A stretch of DNA of 64,000 nucleotides from Brachynemurus nebulosus (Eukaryota > Arthropoda > Insecta > Neuroptera > Myrmeleontidae). The notes beneath the pieces are model-generated. The model searched no databases. It was not told where the DNA came from and worked only from the letters and a program-made list of their open reading frames with translations. The DNA is taken from contig JAPWDM010000006.1 of NCBI GenBank assembly GCA_035578155.1, forward strand, positions 10,742,305 to 10,806,304. Direction: 5' to 3'. This document shows, in pieces, positions 36,170 through 47,771 of the stretch (position 1 is its first letter; each line of letters starts with the position of its first letter). The position numbers and the translations under genes are program-made.

Positions 36170-36252
<83 letters not shown>
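36146..36252. repeat. (TA)n microsatellite with a TAAA interruption
   Basis: Two TA runs separated by AAATAAATAAA near 36165-36175; the longer run is about 75 bp. Confidence 0.95.
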
Positions 36253-36255
<3 letters not shown>

Positions 36256-36430
36256 CTCAAAGCCTTCTTAAATATTCAAATCTACAAGTTGCCAGTATCT
36301 ATGAAAAAGAAGTAATTTTATTATTTATAGCAACAAATTGCCTACTATTATTGCCTATTATAATTAATAAATTCCTAAACATTTAAATTGAACAAGTTTG
36401 TATTAAACTACATTTCCTACAAAAAGTGAG

Positions 36431-36873
36431 ATCCCACCAAAAACATAAATGTGAAAAATGGGCAAGTTCTTTTTATTGTGTTAGCCTGAAAAACAATTGA
36501 AATCAAAATAAACTGTCAAATTCCAAACAAATTTTTCGTGCAGAATCGGAATAAAATAAATTGTTTTAAGAAATACACATCAAGCTTTTTTAAAGTAAGT
36601 AATAGAAATTTTTCATTAGAATTTGGGAAGTTTTTACTCATTTATCATGTATATTAAACTTGGTGTTGAAAACAGCCCAAGTTCTAATGAAAAATTTCTA
36701 TTATTTTCTTTAAAAAAGCTTGATGTGTATTTCTTAAAACAACTTATTTTATTCCGATTCTGCACGAAAAATGTGTTTGGAACTTGACAGTTTATTTTGA
36801 TTTCAATTCTTTTTCAGGCTAGCACAATACAATAGAACTTGCCCATTTTTCATATTTATGTTTTTGGTGGGAT
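36431..36873. repeat. Large palindrome, arms about 195 bp
   Basis: Starting at ATCCCACCAAAAACATAAAT and ending with its complement, the arms pair almost completely (including CAATTGAAATCAAAATAAAC and ATACACATCAAGCTTTTTT) around a loop of about 50 bp near 36630-36680. No coding potential. Confidence 0.88.
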
Positions 36874-37384
36874 ATAGATTTTCCTGAACAATTTTGGTTT
36901 TGTTTTTGTCTGTCGATCCGTCTGTGTGTCCGTAGATCCCACTAAGGACAGAACTTTTTTTGGAAATTGTGGGGTTTGGTTCCCCTAGATGGTCCCCTAC
37001 GAAATTCATCGCAATCGGAGTAATGGTAGCGACGACACTACCATAAAAACCCATTTAATGTCGATATCTTACGTACTACTAATTCAATTTCGTTCAAATT
37101 TTGAGAGAATTTAGGCGTTAGACCCAAACGTAAAACATGTTAATGCTGGGTGCATCGAATGGACTCCTTGAAACGCCAATTGGTTTCCTCATTTTTAAAA
37201 AGAAAGCTACGTAGTCAGTCTTTCTGTAATTTCGATAATTATTTAGCCGATTAGAAAAAGTAAAGAAACAGTTCATTCTATCCTTGTCCTAAAGTTATTC
37301 CTGTTTCAAATACGACGTTAATAATAAACGCGAAATTTAAGGTAAGATACAATTTAAGCACAAAATCACTGTAATTTGTCTAAT
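36874..37384. repeat. Probable fragment of an insect repeat with GTCTGTC/GTCCG words
   Basis: TTTTTGTCTGTCGATCCGTC and TGTGTGTCCGTAGATCCCAC near 36904-36943 recall the CCGTC-rich block of the GGGTTCC family, but its terminal segments are absent. No gene seen. Confidence 0.35.
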
Positions 37385-37387
37385 TAG

Positions 37388-37452
37388 CCATGATGGTATG
37401 AGTGACGGCTTGCAGTGTCAAGGTTGTGGGTTCGATCCTCACTATCAGTGAA
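37388..37452 (+). repeat. tRNA-derived (SINE-like) fragment
   Basis: GGTTCGATCC near 37429-37438 is a good RNA polymerase III B box, preceded by GATGGTATGAGTGACGGC as a weak A-box region and followed by a run of about 10 T that could terminate pol III transcription. I cannot fold a normal acceptor stem or anticodon arm, so it is not called as a tRNA gene. Confidence 0.5.
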
Positions 37453-38334
37453 TCTTTTTTTTTTAAACAGGAAATAAATAATTTTTAAAAATTTTTGTAA
37501 CGGTAGTGTTTGTATACATACACTATAAGTACACTATATGTATTATATGTACATACGAAGCTTTCGTGGAAGGTTTATTTCCGTAAGTGGGCATTAAGCC
37601 GTTTGAGGTTAATGAAGAAAGTGTGGAATGAGAATTGAAAACTACAGTGCAAGTCGCCTAATTATTCAGACATATTCAAATTTTGTACTTTCAACGTTTA
37701 TTAATTCAAAATTTGGATTTTTACTGTACTCAATGTTGGAAAATTGTAGACTTTTTTCTTTTGAAAATATTTTTTTTTAAATCCCTGGAGACACAAATCT
37801 GGTTCCGTTCCCCAGATATTTTTGTGTCAACAAACTTTTCAACGAACGAAAATTCGACAAAATTTAGTTTATTTAGATTCTTATATTTTTTTTTTTTTTG
37901 AGAGGCAAAATGTAGAAGGTGGGAAATAGTTAAACATGATTCTCATTAACTCGAAGGTAGTAGAGTATTTTGTTGTGTTTACTTTAAACAGACAAATTGA
38001 TGTTTTTTGTAATAATCCATCATATAGAGGTGAAACAAGTTTAAAGTTGTTACGTTAAATATTTATTTAAGATAATGAATTAGTTGAGTAGGCAGGTAGG
38101 TTCTCATCAAGACTGTAATTTATGAAATTTTATGTGATAAAAGTAAATAATATGTGTGCTTTTAGGGTGGAACATTGCGCTACTATGGTTGTCAAAATCG
38201 CGATTTATCTTTTTCTTTTTTTGAAATTTACACCAGTGATTCCAAAAATTTTCCAAGAAAATAAACCAAGTTTTGTCAAATTAAATATTTTTTACTTCAA
38301 ATGAATGATGATAGTTGATTGTCATAATATGTTT
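37453..38334. other. AT-rich intergenic DNA
   Basis: Nothing supportable seen. Confidence 0.5.
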
Positions 38335-38775
38335 TAGCGAATTTTCGAATCAAAAATTCAGCTATTACGACCACTGTTATGACGCGACTTCAGTCTGGGA
38401 CTATGACAGAAATTTATTTTGGGGTCCCTAGAAATCAAAAATAGTATTCATTAAAATTTATATATAGGTACATATGTCTGCAAGATAACTCTCGAACGAA
38501 ATGTCCTACGTTTGGACAAGTTCGTTAGCCAAACATGTCCGATGCCACAAATATAGTTTGTGGGGCATTTTTCGTGAAAAAAAGTAGTTTTTTTGCCAAA
38601 ATTTCCACTTATTCAAAAATTTTTGCGAATTTTTTTTTACCAATGAAAAGAGTAGAAAAAACAAATAGAAAAGGTCTTTAAACTATTATTCTTTGTCAAC
38701 TAGTTACCGAAAAAAACTAATTTTTATAAACGGAAATTCGCATTATTATGCATGATGCTGCGACAGGTGTATTTT
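38335..38775 (+). repeat. Interspersed repeat family A, copy 2
   Basis: It starts TAGCGAATTTTCGAATCAAA, includes ATGACGCGACTTCAGTCTGG, and ends ATGCATGATGCTGCGACAG, matching the 4976-5375 copy in order with many substitutions. About 70 bp around 38415-38485 is extra relative to copy 1. Confidence 0.75.
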
Positions 38776-39414
38776 TTTCTAGAATGAGTGGTGTCTAAAT
38801 CGATATTAAATTTCAAAATACAGTGAATGAAAATAAATCGAGAATGATTATATCTGTTCGATTTATCTTGTAACACGCCCATCTTTAGTACAAATTTTCA
38901 TCCCCTCTTCTCTCCTCATAGCGCTATTAGTATTCTTTGCTACGTGAACGAGTAGTAGTTTCACCATCAACGACATAAAAACGCGGCGCTTCCACCATTT
39001 TTAACCGTTTATAGTTTAAAAGTTTAAAAATGTATCTGTATATTATACATTTGAGAACAAATTTTAATATAATATACATTTCAGAGATATTGTAAGTTGA
39101 TATTTCATCTATGTATATATGTATATATGTGCATGGAGCTATGTTTTTAAATTAAATTACAAAGCTTGTATAGTGAGAGCTAGCTAGTACGGGCACAGTG
39201 TATAATACAATCAAAAACAGTTAAAAAAATATGAAATAAAAGTAATTATAAGTTAACTTGACATGTTTCACTTCTCCCATGCTGCGGTTTTTCTCTCTTT
39301 TATAAAAATGATACTTACCGTGTGTCTATTTTCATGCGACACATGTATGCGATTCCTGCCAGAAATGGTAACCAAACTTAATATTAAAACGTTTACGGAA
39401 TGTAATCATATTGT
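38776..39414. other. AT-rich intergenic DNA
   Basis: Nothing supportable seen. Confidence 0.5.
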
Positions 39415-40095
39415 TAGGGTACTTTTGTCAGTGTTAGAAACTTGAAATTTAGTAACAGATATAAAATTGAAAATAAAAGTAAAACTATATGTGACCGCCG
39501 ACTTTTATGCATATTTTAGCTCGTTTTAGGTCATGTCTAACACACGGAACTGGAAATTTTCCAAAATTTTACTTGGCACGGGTATTAAGAAATTGCCATT
39601 TTTGTTATAAATTTCAAGGTATTGTAGACTAAAATAAAATTGGTGAAAATTCAAAAATTGCTGTCCATACCGATTTCACAGGTTTAATCTTTTCATTCGC
39701 AAATTTGATTCAAAAATTTCATTTCGCAAATTTTTTGAGGGTATTTTTACTAACTAGCGTTAGAAATTTGAGATTTGGTAACATAATACATAAAATAGGA
39801 AATAGAAGTAAAACAAAGTGTGTCCGCTAAATTTTTTGCACATTTTCATCCATTTTAGGTCATGTCAAATATACAAAACTAGAAATTTTCCAAAATTATA
39901 CTTGGCACGGATATTAAGAAATTGCCATTTTTATTATTATAAATTTCAAGGTATTGTAGACTAAAATAATATTTGAAAATTCAAGAGGTACTGTTCACGC
40001 CGATTCGAAAAGTGTAATTTCGGGAGAATCGCACTTAAGGTTTTTATTCGCAAATTTTTTGATTTATTTTTATAATTGGTTATTTAGGTGGATGT
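39415..40095 (+). repeat. About 330-bp tandem duplication
   Basis: Two units, offset about 322-331 bp, share GTTAGAAA.TTGA.ATTT.GTAACA, TTTTAGGTCATGTC (39526 and 39857), GAAATTTTCCAAAATT, TATTAAGAAATTGCCATTTTT and AATTTCAAGGTATTGTAGAC. Divergence of roughly 15-20% suggests an old duplication. No coding potential. Confidence 0.8.
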
Positions 40096-41719
40096 ATGAA
40101 AATTGACACTTGGTGTTAGATGAAACACTAAAATTAACAGTGTGACATATTGCATTATACACAAAACCTCCCAGAACGTTGAAGTTACAGTAAATAAAAT
40201 AAAAAAAAAAACCTCGCTCTATTATATTTTTCATAAAATTAAATATTAGTTTGTGACATTATTTTTAATTGAATCAAATACAATAATTGCCGCATCCGAC
40301 ACGATATGTAAAACTTGCACCTTTTCTATCTCTATCTATTTTATTGTACTAGACAAGGATACAAAATTGTGTAATTGTATTAATTTTTTTTTGCGTACTG
40401 GTTGGGACAAGTCCGGACACATTGGATGGGTATGGGGGTCGTGAATAAAGAAAATTGTAGAAAAATTCAAGTTTACTGAAATGTTTCGTTTCTTTGCAAA
40501 AATTATTCAAATTCAACCAGTTACTCTAAATCAGCTCATTTCTGTAAAGCGCTTGATTTGGATTGATTGTAAGCGAATTGTAAATTTTCGAAACCACTCT
40601 TTTCATTTTTACCAGACATGTGCGATTTTTCTAAGAAAGGTTAAAATTTTTTTGGAAATTCCAGTAAATTGTGAGTTTTACAATGGTACCAATTATTTCC
40701 GCCAGACAAGTGAAAGCCTACAATATATTGATGCAAAGAGTTTATTTGAACATGTATTTGAACAGATGTTTGTAATTATGTCGTTTCTCACGTATACTTA
40801 ATATTTTAACATGTTTCGACATTGTATGTAATGTTATTGTTAAATACCAAACATGTTCATTATATAATTTTCGAAATTTTGTACGTATTGTTACGAATCA
40901 ATCAACCGGACATCAATTTCGAAACATCGATAATATTGTCCAAGTATAGAATGATTTAAAATACCCTTAATTTTGTAATAAAGAGAATTTAAAAAAAACC
41001 CTGTATGTCGTTTTAAGGTTCCCTTTTGGTAGGTAAAGTTAAAAATTCTCATAATGATATTTAAACAATATTAGTAACAGATAATTATGTTCAATCTTTT
41101 TCGTTTTTTTTTTCTAGGATTTCGTAGGTTCTAACAACGAAATCCTTATGAATTTGTGATTTCTGTCGTTGCTTATGTGCCCTACTCGCACTTGGTTACT
41201 TTATTATAATCAGTGTTGGATCTTACATTGTGCAAAACTCTAGCTACTGAACTACGAAGTCTTAACTTAATGCGTGTCTAACACAAACTTGCCGATTATT
41301 TATTTTTTTTTTTTTTGGAAATTCAAAATTAAATGCGATGGCGCGGGGGGGATTGTTAAATTTTCGGATATTTGTAGCTAATAATAAATGGATATTGTAT
41401 ATAAGTAGGTAGGGCAGGTGTGGTAGCTGCTGTAATTATAGCTAAATCGCCCTGTTTGCAAAATTTTACATAAATTTAATTATGCTTGCATTAACACAAC
41501 AAAGTAATACTCTAAATAAAATTATGTTTACATTAATCACAATACAGTCATGTACGCATTCAAAATGTACCTATATGTCGTACATACACGTACAAAAGTT
41601 TGAGACACTCCATGCTAAAATAATTTTTTTTTAGTTAATTCCAAAAGTAATATATATCTGATCAAAAAAATATTTTTATTTTTAAAACAAAAAAATTGTC
41701 AAGTTCATGTTGAACATGC
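40096..41719. other. AT-rich intergenic DNA
   Basis: Two frames of 63 and 106 codons (40253-40444 and 40481-40801, plus strand) have no recognisable domain. The second is the longest unexplained frame here, but it lacks splice or composition support and I do not call it. Confidence 0.45.
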
Positions 41720-41830
41720 TTTAAATTAGGACCCCTCAGTGGCTAGAGTTTTCTACAACTTTTTAGATAAAATTAAAAAACCTTTCAGACGCTATCCCAC
41801 ACGAAAAAGTACATTGAATTACTCCTAAAA
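41720..41830 (+). repeat. Fragment shared with 19.8 kb
   Basis: TTTAAATTAGGACCCCTCAG with TAGAGTTTTC matches the 19797 fragment. It is a minor interspersed repeat. Confidence 0.45.
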
Positions 41831-44007
41831 ATTATAAGACCCAATTTTTTATTTAAAAAAAAAAATGATTCAAAATAGTTACAATTGTTCAAATGGAAAA
41901 AGCATACTCCACTTTATGCGCAATATATTTATGAACAAAATAAAAAAAAATTACGTCTCTATCTTTTCTAGAACTTGAGATATGATTTTCCTTGTCGGGA
42001 AAAACACAAGTTTCGGGAAACGGTAAAAAACAAAAATAATAACAAAAGAAGCGGTTTACTCACTGTTTATTAAAACGTCTACAAAGGCATACAAATAAAA
42101 GAACATTATCTCAGTGCATACTATAAACTCGTGTACACCCCAAAACTAAATATTACTGATCAAATCGCGGGGGGGGGGCGAGGCGAGCGTTATCTACAAA
42201 GGAACAGTAACTTGGCTGTGCAGCGGTTCACAAATAAATATTTTTCTACTTGAAAAAAAAATTTGTGCCATATTTTATATATCACCGTGTTTGTAAAGAA
42301 CCACAGAACGAAATAAAAACAAAAAACGAGATTCGAAAAAAAATTAGCTTATTAGCCATTTCTGGTGTGAACTCCCCCCTTAATTGGTAATTTAGCCATG
42401 TGTATATTTGGGGTTATTCATATTCGAAATTTTTTATACCTATTTTTGCGAAAGTTTTCTGGTCTTCTTGTGAGTGGTCCCAAACTTTGCACAGTTAGTG
42501 TAATTGATAATATAATATGTAAATATGTAGGTATTGTATAATGCGGCATTATATTGTATTTTAATCATTTTCTATTGCAAACTATTTCCATTGAATTAGA
42601 CATAATTTGTAACGAATTAAAGCATTATATATCGAAAATACTTCACACCACAAACCATTCTGCACTCCACTTATAATAATTACCTGCCTACGTAAACGTA
42701 CCGCCACTGGTTTAATAACTAATTGAACTGAAAATGTAATAGCCGAAAACATAAACGTAATATATTTTGTGATTTAATCTTGAGCTTTGAGTTTAATTCA
42801 TTGCCCGCTCTATATTATCATTAATCAACTAACAGCTATATATTTAGTGTTAACCAAAAGCTTTGATGGCTTTAAAATTTGTTTTTTAATCCGTATATTT
42901 AAAATGAGTTATTAAAAGATTATAATAAAAGTTTTTTGGAACTTTGATCTGTAAATTTTCGGGAAAATTTAAATTTTGAAATATTATAACAGTGTGTTCG
43001 GTTGTTTTTAAGGTGGTTAGCACGCTATTTATTAAGGGGTAATATCACTTTGTGTTCATAAATTCACATAGTTTAATATTTTTTTATAATTAGATAGTGG
43101 TTGCAGAACAATAGGATCGATTTAAAGACGTTCGAGCGCGTCCACAAAACACTACAGAATAATGTTATGTAGCTACCACAAAACACTATACCTGTATGTT
43201 ATGCATACAGAGCTTGTACTTGTTCATGTGTCATATCGTGTCGTGTATATGAGTGATTGCTATACGTACCACCTATATACTGATCTATGACATCAATGCA
43301 TACACAGTTGTTGATTGAAATTTAGTAGTCTGATTTGACCTTGTATGTATATTATGTACGTTTACACATCAAAATCTACCCGAATATTAATTTCAATAAT
43401 TAATATTTCATTTTAACGTTCGTCAACACGATGTTTTTTGTGCAATTATATAAATTGCATATTTCAAAGAATATTTTTAAACATTTTTTATTGTGGTATC
43501 TACTCTTATAATATACTTACTATAATTTTTAAAATGAAAAAATGTGTTTAGAATATTTTTTTCTAATAGCTCTGTGTTAAAAATTTGATTTTTAATCGTC
43601 AATTACTTTAAGAAATGATCTATGAAGGCCTTAAAATCTTTGAGGGAAGATAACTATGTAATTGAACTTGTCAATTCTTTGAAATTAAAATTTTTATCTA
43701 CTATTAGGTTTGACGCACGAAAGTCCTTAAAGAAAAAAAATTTGTTTTTCAAAAAATTTGTCGAATGTGTCACAAAATCGTGACGGTTTTAATTAATCTA
43801 AAAAATTCGACAATTTTCACTAAACAAATTCATTGTTAGGCTACAATTAAAATTTGAAGTTAATCGGATAAAAACTAAAGGATTTAGAGATCCGGCAACA
43901 AAGAAAAATGTAATTGTTTCGTGAGTTCAAAAAAATTTAGCTCAATAGAGCAAAGCCTTTTTGTTCGAAGAAAAGAAGATGGCAGGGCTAGTTTGGTGGG
44001 GACATTT
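41831..44007. other. AT-rich intergenic DNA
   Basis: No gene or clear element. A G-run lies at 42169-42178. Confidence 0.5.
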
Positions 44008-44375
44008 GGTCGACCAAATGGTCGAAAGACGACATTTCATACTACACGACCAAATGTTATTTTCAAGTTAACGGTGAAAATGATATCTGGCCACAAGACT
44101 TCTATTTAAAAGATTACAGAACGGCTTTTAAACATTTCCCTTATGCTTAAAAAAGTGTCGATATTTATATGAATTATATTAGGCCAATTGGTCGGAAAAC
44201 GTCATTTCATATTACACGACCAAATGTTATTCCAACTATTGGAGGAAATGATTCCAGGCTACCAGAATTCTATTTCAGATTATAGAACGGTTTTTAAACA
44301 TTTCTTTAATGCTGGAAGTGTCGATATTTATCTGAAAATTATTACAGGGCCGGCCAAATGGTCGGAAAATTATTT
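44008..44375 (+). repeat. 170-bp satellite array, orientation 1
   Basis: CCAA.TGGTCG words end units at about 44020, 44190 and 44360, exactly 170 bp apart. Each unit holds TTTCATA.TACACGACCAAA, ATTATAGAACGG or ATTACAGAACGG, and GTGTCGATATTTAT. The same unit occurs inverted at 63690-64000. Confidence 0.85.
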
Positions 44376-44386
44376 TTTATTACTCA

Positions 44387-44468
44387 TGCGGGAGAAGTAC
44401 TAACTTGGCGCACACATTTATGTACGCAAAATAACAGTTTGCCCACTGTACTCTTCCCGCATACTTTT
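44387..44468. repeat. Hairpin with TGCGGGAGAAGTAC arms
   Basis: CATGCGGGAGAAGTACTA pairs with the region GTACTCTTCCCGCATA at 44449-44464, with further pairing TTGGCGCA / TTTGCCCA-like inside. Together with the next hairpin it brackets an AT-rich segment. Confidence 0.6.
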
Positions 44469-44711
44469 TTGCACAAGTAACTTTCCACACGCAAAATTTA
44501 ATCAAAACACGCAGAGCCGCCTCTTGATTTTTCATTTATTAAATATTTCATAATTATTTCTATAGAAATCACCAACAAAGTAATTTAAACGATAATTAAT
44601 TCAGAAAAAAAAGATGAACACTTAAAAATATTATTTTAAAAAGTAATAAAAATGTCAAAAATAGTGATAGTAATAGAAAAAAGTATGTGAATTTCGTAAT
44701 AAAAAATAATA

Positions 44712-44830
44712 TGCGCAACTCGTGCGGGATTTTCGGTTGCCCCACTCAAGTGAATGAGCGCACTTACTACGTTGGTGCGTTCAACTTCACTTGCGTGGGC
44801 AATCGATAATTTCCCGCACTAATTGCACAA
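44712..44830. repeat. Hairpin with CTCGTGCGGGA arms
   Basis: CTCGTGCGGGATTTTCGGTT, GCCC and CAAGTGAA.GAGCGCAC pair with GTGCGTTCAACTTCACTTG, GGGCAATCGA and TTTCCCGCACTAA. The loop is about 10 bases. It shares the GCGGGA word with the hairpin at 44387. Confidence 0.75.
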
Positions 44831-45983
44831 TCTACAATTTCATATAAAATATAAATGTAATTTAGAAAATTGATAATCATTATATTATGACATCCTACGA
44901 AATTATCAAAGATTTTCGACCCCGCCACAACTGAAAAAAAATGGTTAGGAAACGTTACTTTAGAGTATGCGAACCACCTTAAAAAAAAGACGAAATCGCT
45001 CGGGGCATGCAATGGGGTGGATTCGAAGGAACAAGGGAACAGAAGTGGATAAAAAATTAATTTATTTACGGAATAATGATCTCATTATTGTAATTTTTTT
45101 TGTAGGACATCGGTTGCTCCCTTTCACTCTTTCAGTTTGGTTGTTTTCAAATAATTTATTTATAATAAATTTTACCTCATTCCAGCTGGTTGCGCGTGTG
45201 TCACCGGTTATGTACCGGTGCCGTAACCGGTTCGCTTGCTCGTCCACTCGTTCGCACACCGGGCATGCAATGGACGAGTTTTTTTTTTTTTTTGTGTATC
45301 TCCAGTCTATACACGGCTACTTACCATTTTTGTTGGTTTGTTTGTTCGTTGTATGTGGTTTGTAGGAAAAAATTTGTTTTGTTTATTTTTTAAATAAAAA
45401 AAAAACATTTTGTTGGCTTTGCTACTGGAGCGAAATAAAAGCCTACATTTTTATTGTACCTCAACATAAACAAGAATAACAGTGGCGATTGTTCGAAAAG
45501 TGGTTAGTTGTAAACTTAGTACTTTTGTTACAGAATCGTTGTAATGTAAATGTCTATGAATATTTAAAACCATAGATTCAAAAATATATACGTATTTGAT
45601 ATGCAAAAATGTATTTTTAGCTTTGGTATAACGTAAAAGCCCCTATACCGGAAACACTTTTAGGTGTACATTTTTAGGTGTAATTAAACTGGCTTATAAA
45701 AATTGACAAATAAATTAAACACCCATTTTTTTCTAATCCAATGAATATGTTTTTAAAAAAATACAACCCAAAAATGTTTATTTATTAAAGATTTTTTGTT
45801 TTTTTTTTGTTTTTTTTTTTTTTTTTTACAAAATGTCTACATCTATATCCAAACAGGGAAATATTAATGACACTAGAAGTTGGGAATCGATATACAAACA
45901 GACGTGTAATATGAGTAATAAGACACATAGAGTGACATTTAGATGTCAAAGTAGGAAACAGTAGAAACAAAAAAATTAATAAT
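44831..45983. other. Intergenic DNA with a GC-rich island
   Basis: A CpG-rich block at 45188-45275 interrupts AT-rich DNA and contains the ACCGGT cluster. A 13-bp word GGGCATGCAATGG occurs at about 45003 and 45261. Frames of 132 and 65 codons overlap here on opposite strands, and neither shows a known domain. Confidence 0.45.
45203..45232. promoter_or_regulatory. Three phased ACCGGT sites
   Basis: ACCGGT occurs at 45203, 45214 and 45226; the last lies in a perfect AACCGGTT. Starts are 11 and 12 bp apart, about one helical turn. AACCGGTT matches the consensus of Grainyhead/CP2 transcription factors (known for that family). A role here is inference, as no gene is identified nearby. Confidence 0.4.
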
Positions 45984-46089
45984 TTTAGTCATTTAGTCGA
46001 AGGTCAAATAGTCGACTAAAAAATGACTAAAAGTAAACAAAATTAGTCGACTAAAGCGATTAATCGATTAATCGTCCGACATCACTAAT
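45984..46089 (-). mobile_element. Solitary hAT-type end
   Basis: The complement reads inward from 46089: TTAGTGATGTCGGACGAT, then ATTAATCGATTAATCG and TTAGTCGACTAATTTT. TAGTGATG matches the start of the hAT element at 33486, and dense TAGTCGACTA and ATTAATCGAT words are typical of subterminal arrays. No partner end or target duplication was found. Confidence 0.5.
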
Positions 46090-47176
46090 TCTAATAATAT
46101 ATTTACTTTGTCGAGAAGATACTCACAGTATATGGTTTTTGTGCCGAGCCAGCTATAATCTTTATTTATCCTGATTTAATTTTTCTGAATGACCGCCACT
46201 GATTATGACTGTTATTTACTATTTTTTGAAAATGTCGTGTTCAAGTTATTAAATATATTTTACTCACTACTCGGTCGCTCGGCATATACGACATGTTGAA
46301 TTCGGATTTTTCCCCCACCCCTTATTTATTTATTTATTTTTATTTCCTTCGTAGATATTTTCTGATGCGTAATACGTACGAGTCATGGCCGTTTTTGTTC
46401 GATGGTAAGTCTAACAATAAGTATGTACCCCCCCCCCCTCACCCCCTCATCACTCACCCAAAAAATATAATAATAATGATAACAAATACTTTTTAAATCT
46501 CAATATTCATTGACCTATATTTTCACAAGTTGGGATCAGCACCATCGCAGTCATCAGCGCCCCTAGTGGCCTATGCTGTAAAGTGAGGAAATCTACAATA
46601 TATATATATTATAAAAAACAAAATGTTCTTCTTTTGTTTAATTTATAAATTGGATAAAATTTATAATAAATTTAAAATATGTCAAAAAATATTCGTGTAT
46701 AATAAATAATTCTTTAGCTCAATGTTGCTCGTTCATATTATTTATCAATGCGGGCAAAACCATATTTTATATTATATAAAAAAAAAAACAATAATTATAA
46801 TTTAATACCTTAGTACGTTCGTTTGGTTCGTGCCTCTTCTTTCCCCCGTACCCCACCTCGTTGGTGTACTAGAGCCTCACCTACTTGCCATTTTGTTTTT
46901 TAATATAATAAATTATTCGAAGATAAATGTACATGACTTTTTTCTGTTGTTTTGCCCCAATATACGCACGTATATTATGGCCATCGTGGGGGAAAGGCTA
47001 CATTAATTAAAACATTACGGTACTCTCAGCTACCGTTTCTACCGATTTTCATCGAAATTATTAATTGAAATTTATTTCTTTGTCGATAAATGGGAAATAT
47101 TGAGAGTAGCTCGGCTATGCGGGTTCTAGCACCCGAAAATGTGGAGTAAAATAAGAATAGGTCTTGATAGAATCTT
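46090..47176. other. AT-rich intergenic DNA
   Basis: No gene seen. A C-rich run at 46429-46450 and repeated TTTA at 46323-46340 are the only compositional features. Confidence 0.5.
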
Positions 47177-47771
47177 ACAAGGAAAGGTATCCAACTGTAT
47201 CTCCCAAAAATTTTTGAAACTTTGATGAATTGTAGATCTTATAAAAACTAATCACGAGTCATATTTCGTTCGTGTCCATAAGCGGCTTAAGCGGGTGAAA
47301 GTCACCCCTGAAAATTTGTTTTTTTTTTTTTTTTCAATTTTCTTAAATATCTTGAAAATGGTAAGAGCTTTGGTAGGGAAACTATATATACTTGTAAATG
47401 ACACTTTAAGATCTTTATTATGATATCAAAATTAAAGTTATAAAATCATTGGAGTTTCATCCCCCACGCCAACCCCTAATTTTATCAGGTATTTTTTGGT
47501 AAAAGAGGAGGCTGTTATGTGTAAATAAAAGAATTTTTAATTAATATATTTATTTCTTTTTCCATATATACACTCTTTGCTAATATTAACTTCGGGAAAA
47601 TTTTAACTTTTTGATTTAATAATGAGCAAAAATTTTCAGGGGTGAGTTTCACCCCCTTAAGGCGCTTATGAGCACGAACGAAATATGGCTTGTGATTAGT
47701 TTTAATAAAATCTACAATCCACCAAAGTTTCAAAAATTTTTAAGAGATACAGTTGGATACCTTTTCTTGTT
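47177..47771. mobile_element. TIR element, arms about 140 bp
   Basis: The left arm (ACAAGGAAAGGTATCCAACT, CATATTTCGTTCGTG, GTGAAAGTCACCCCTGAAAA) is mirrored by the right arm (TTTTCAGGGGTGAGTTTCAC, CACGAACGAAATATG, AGTTGGATACCTTTTCTTGT). Length is about 595 bp. No transposase is encoded; the 72-codon minus-strand frame lies within the right arm. Confidence 0.85.

Noticed and set aside
40481..40801. 106-codon plus-strand frame
   Set aside because: No recognisable domain, splice signals or compositional support; consistent with a chance frame in AT-rich DNA.
44967..45365. 132-codon plus-strand frame over the GC-rich island
   Set aside because: It overlaps a 65-codon antisense frame, ends in a low-complexity Phe/Val/Leu run and has no known motif.
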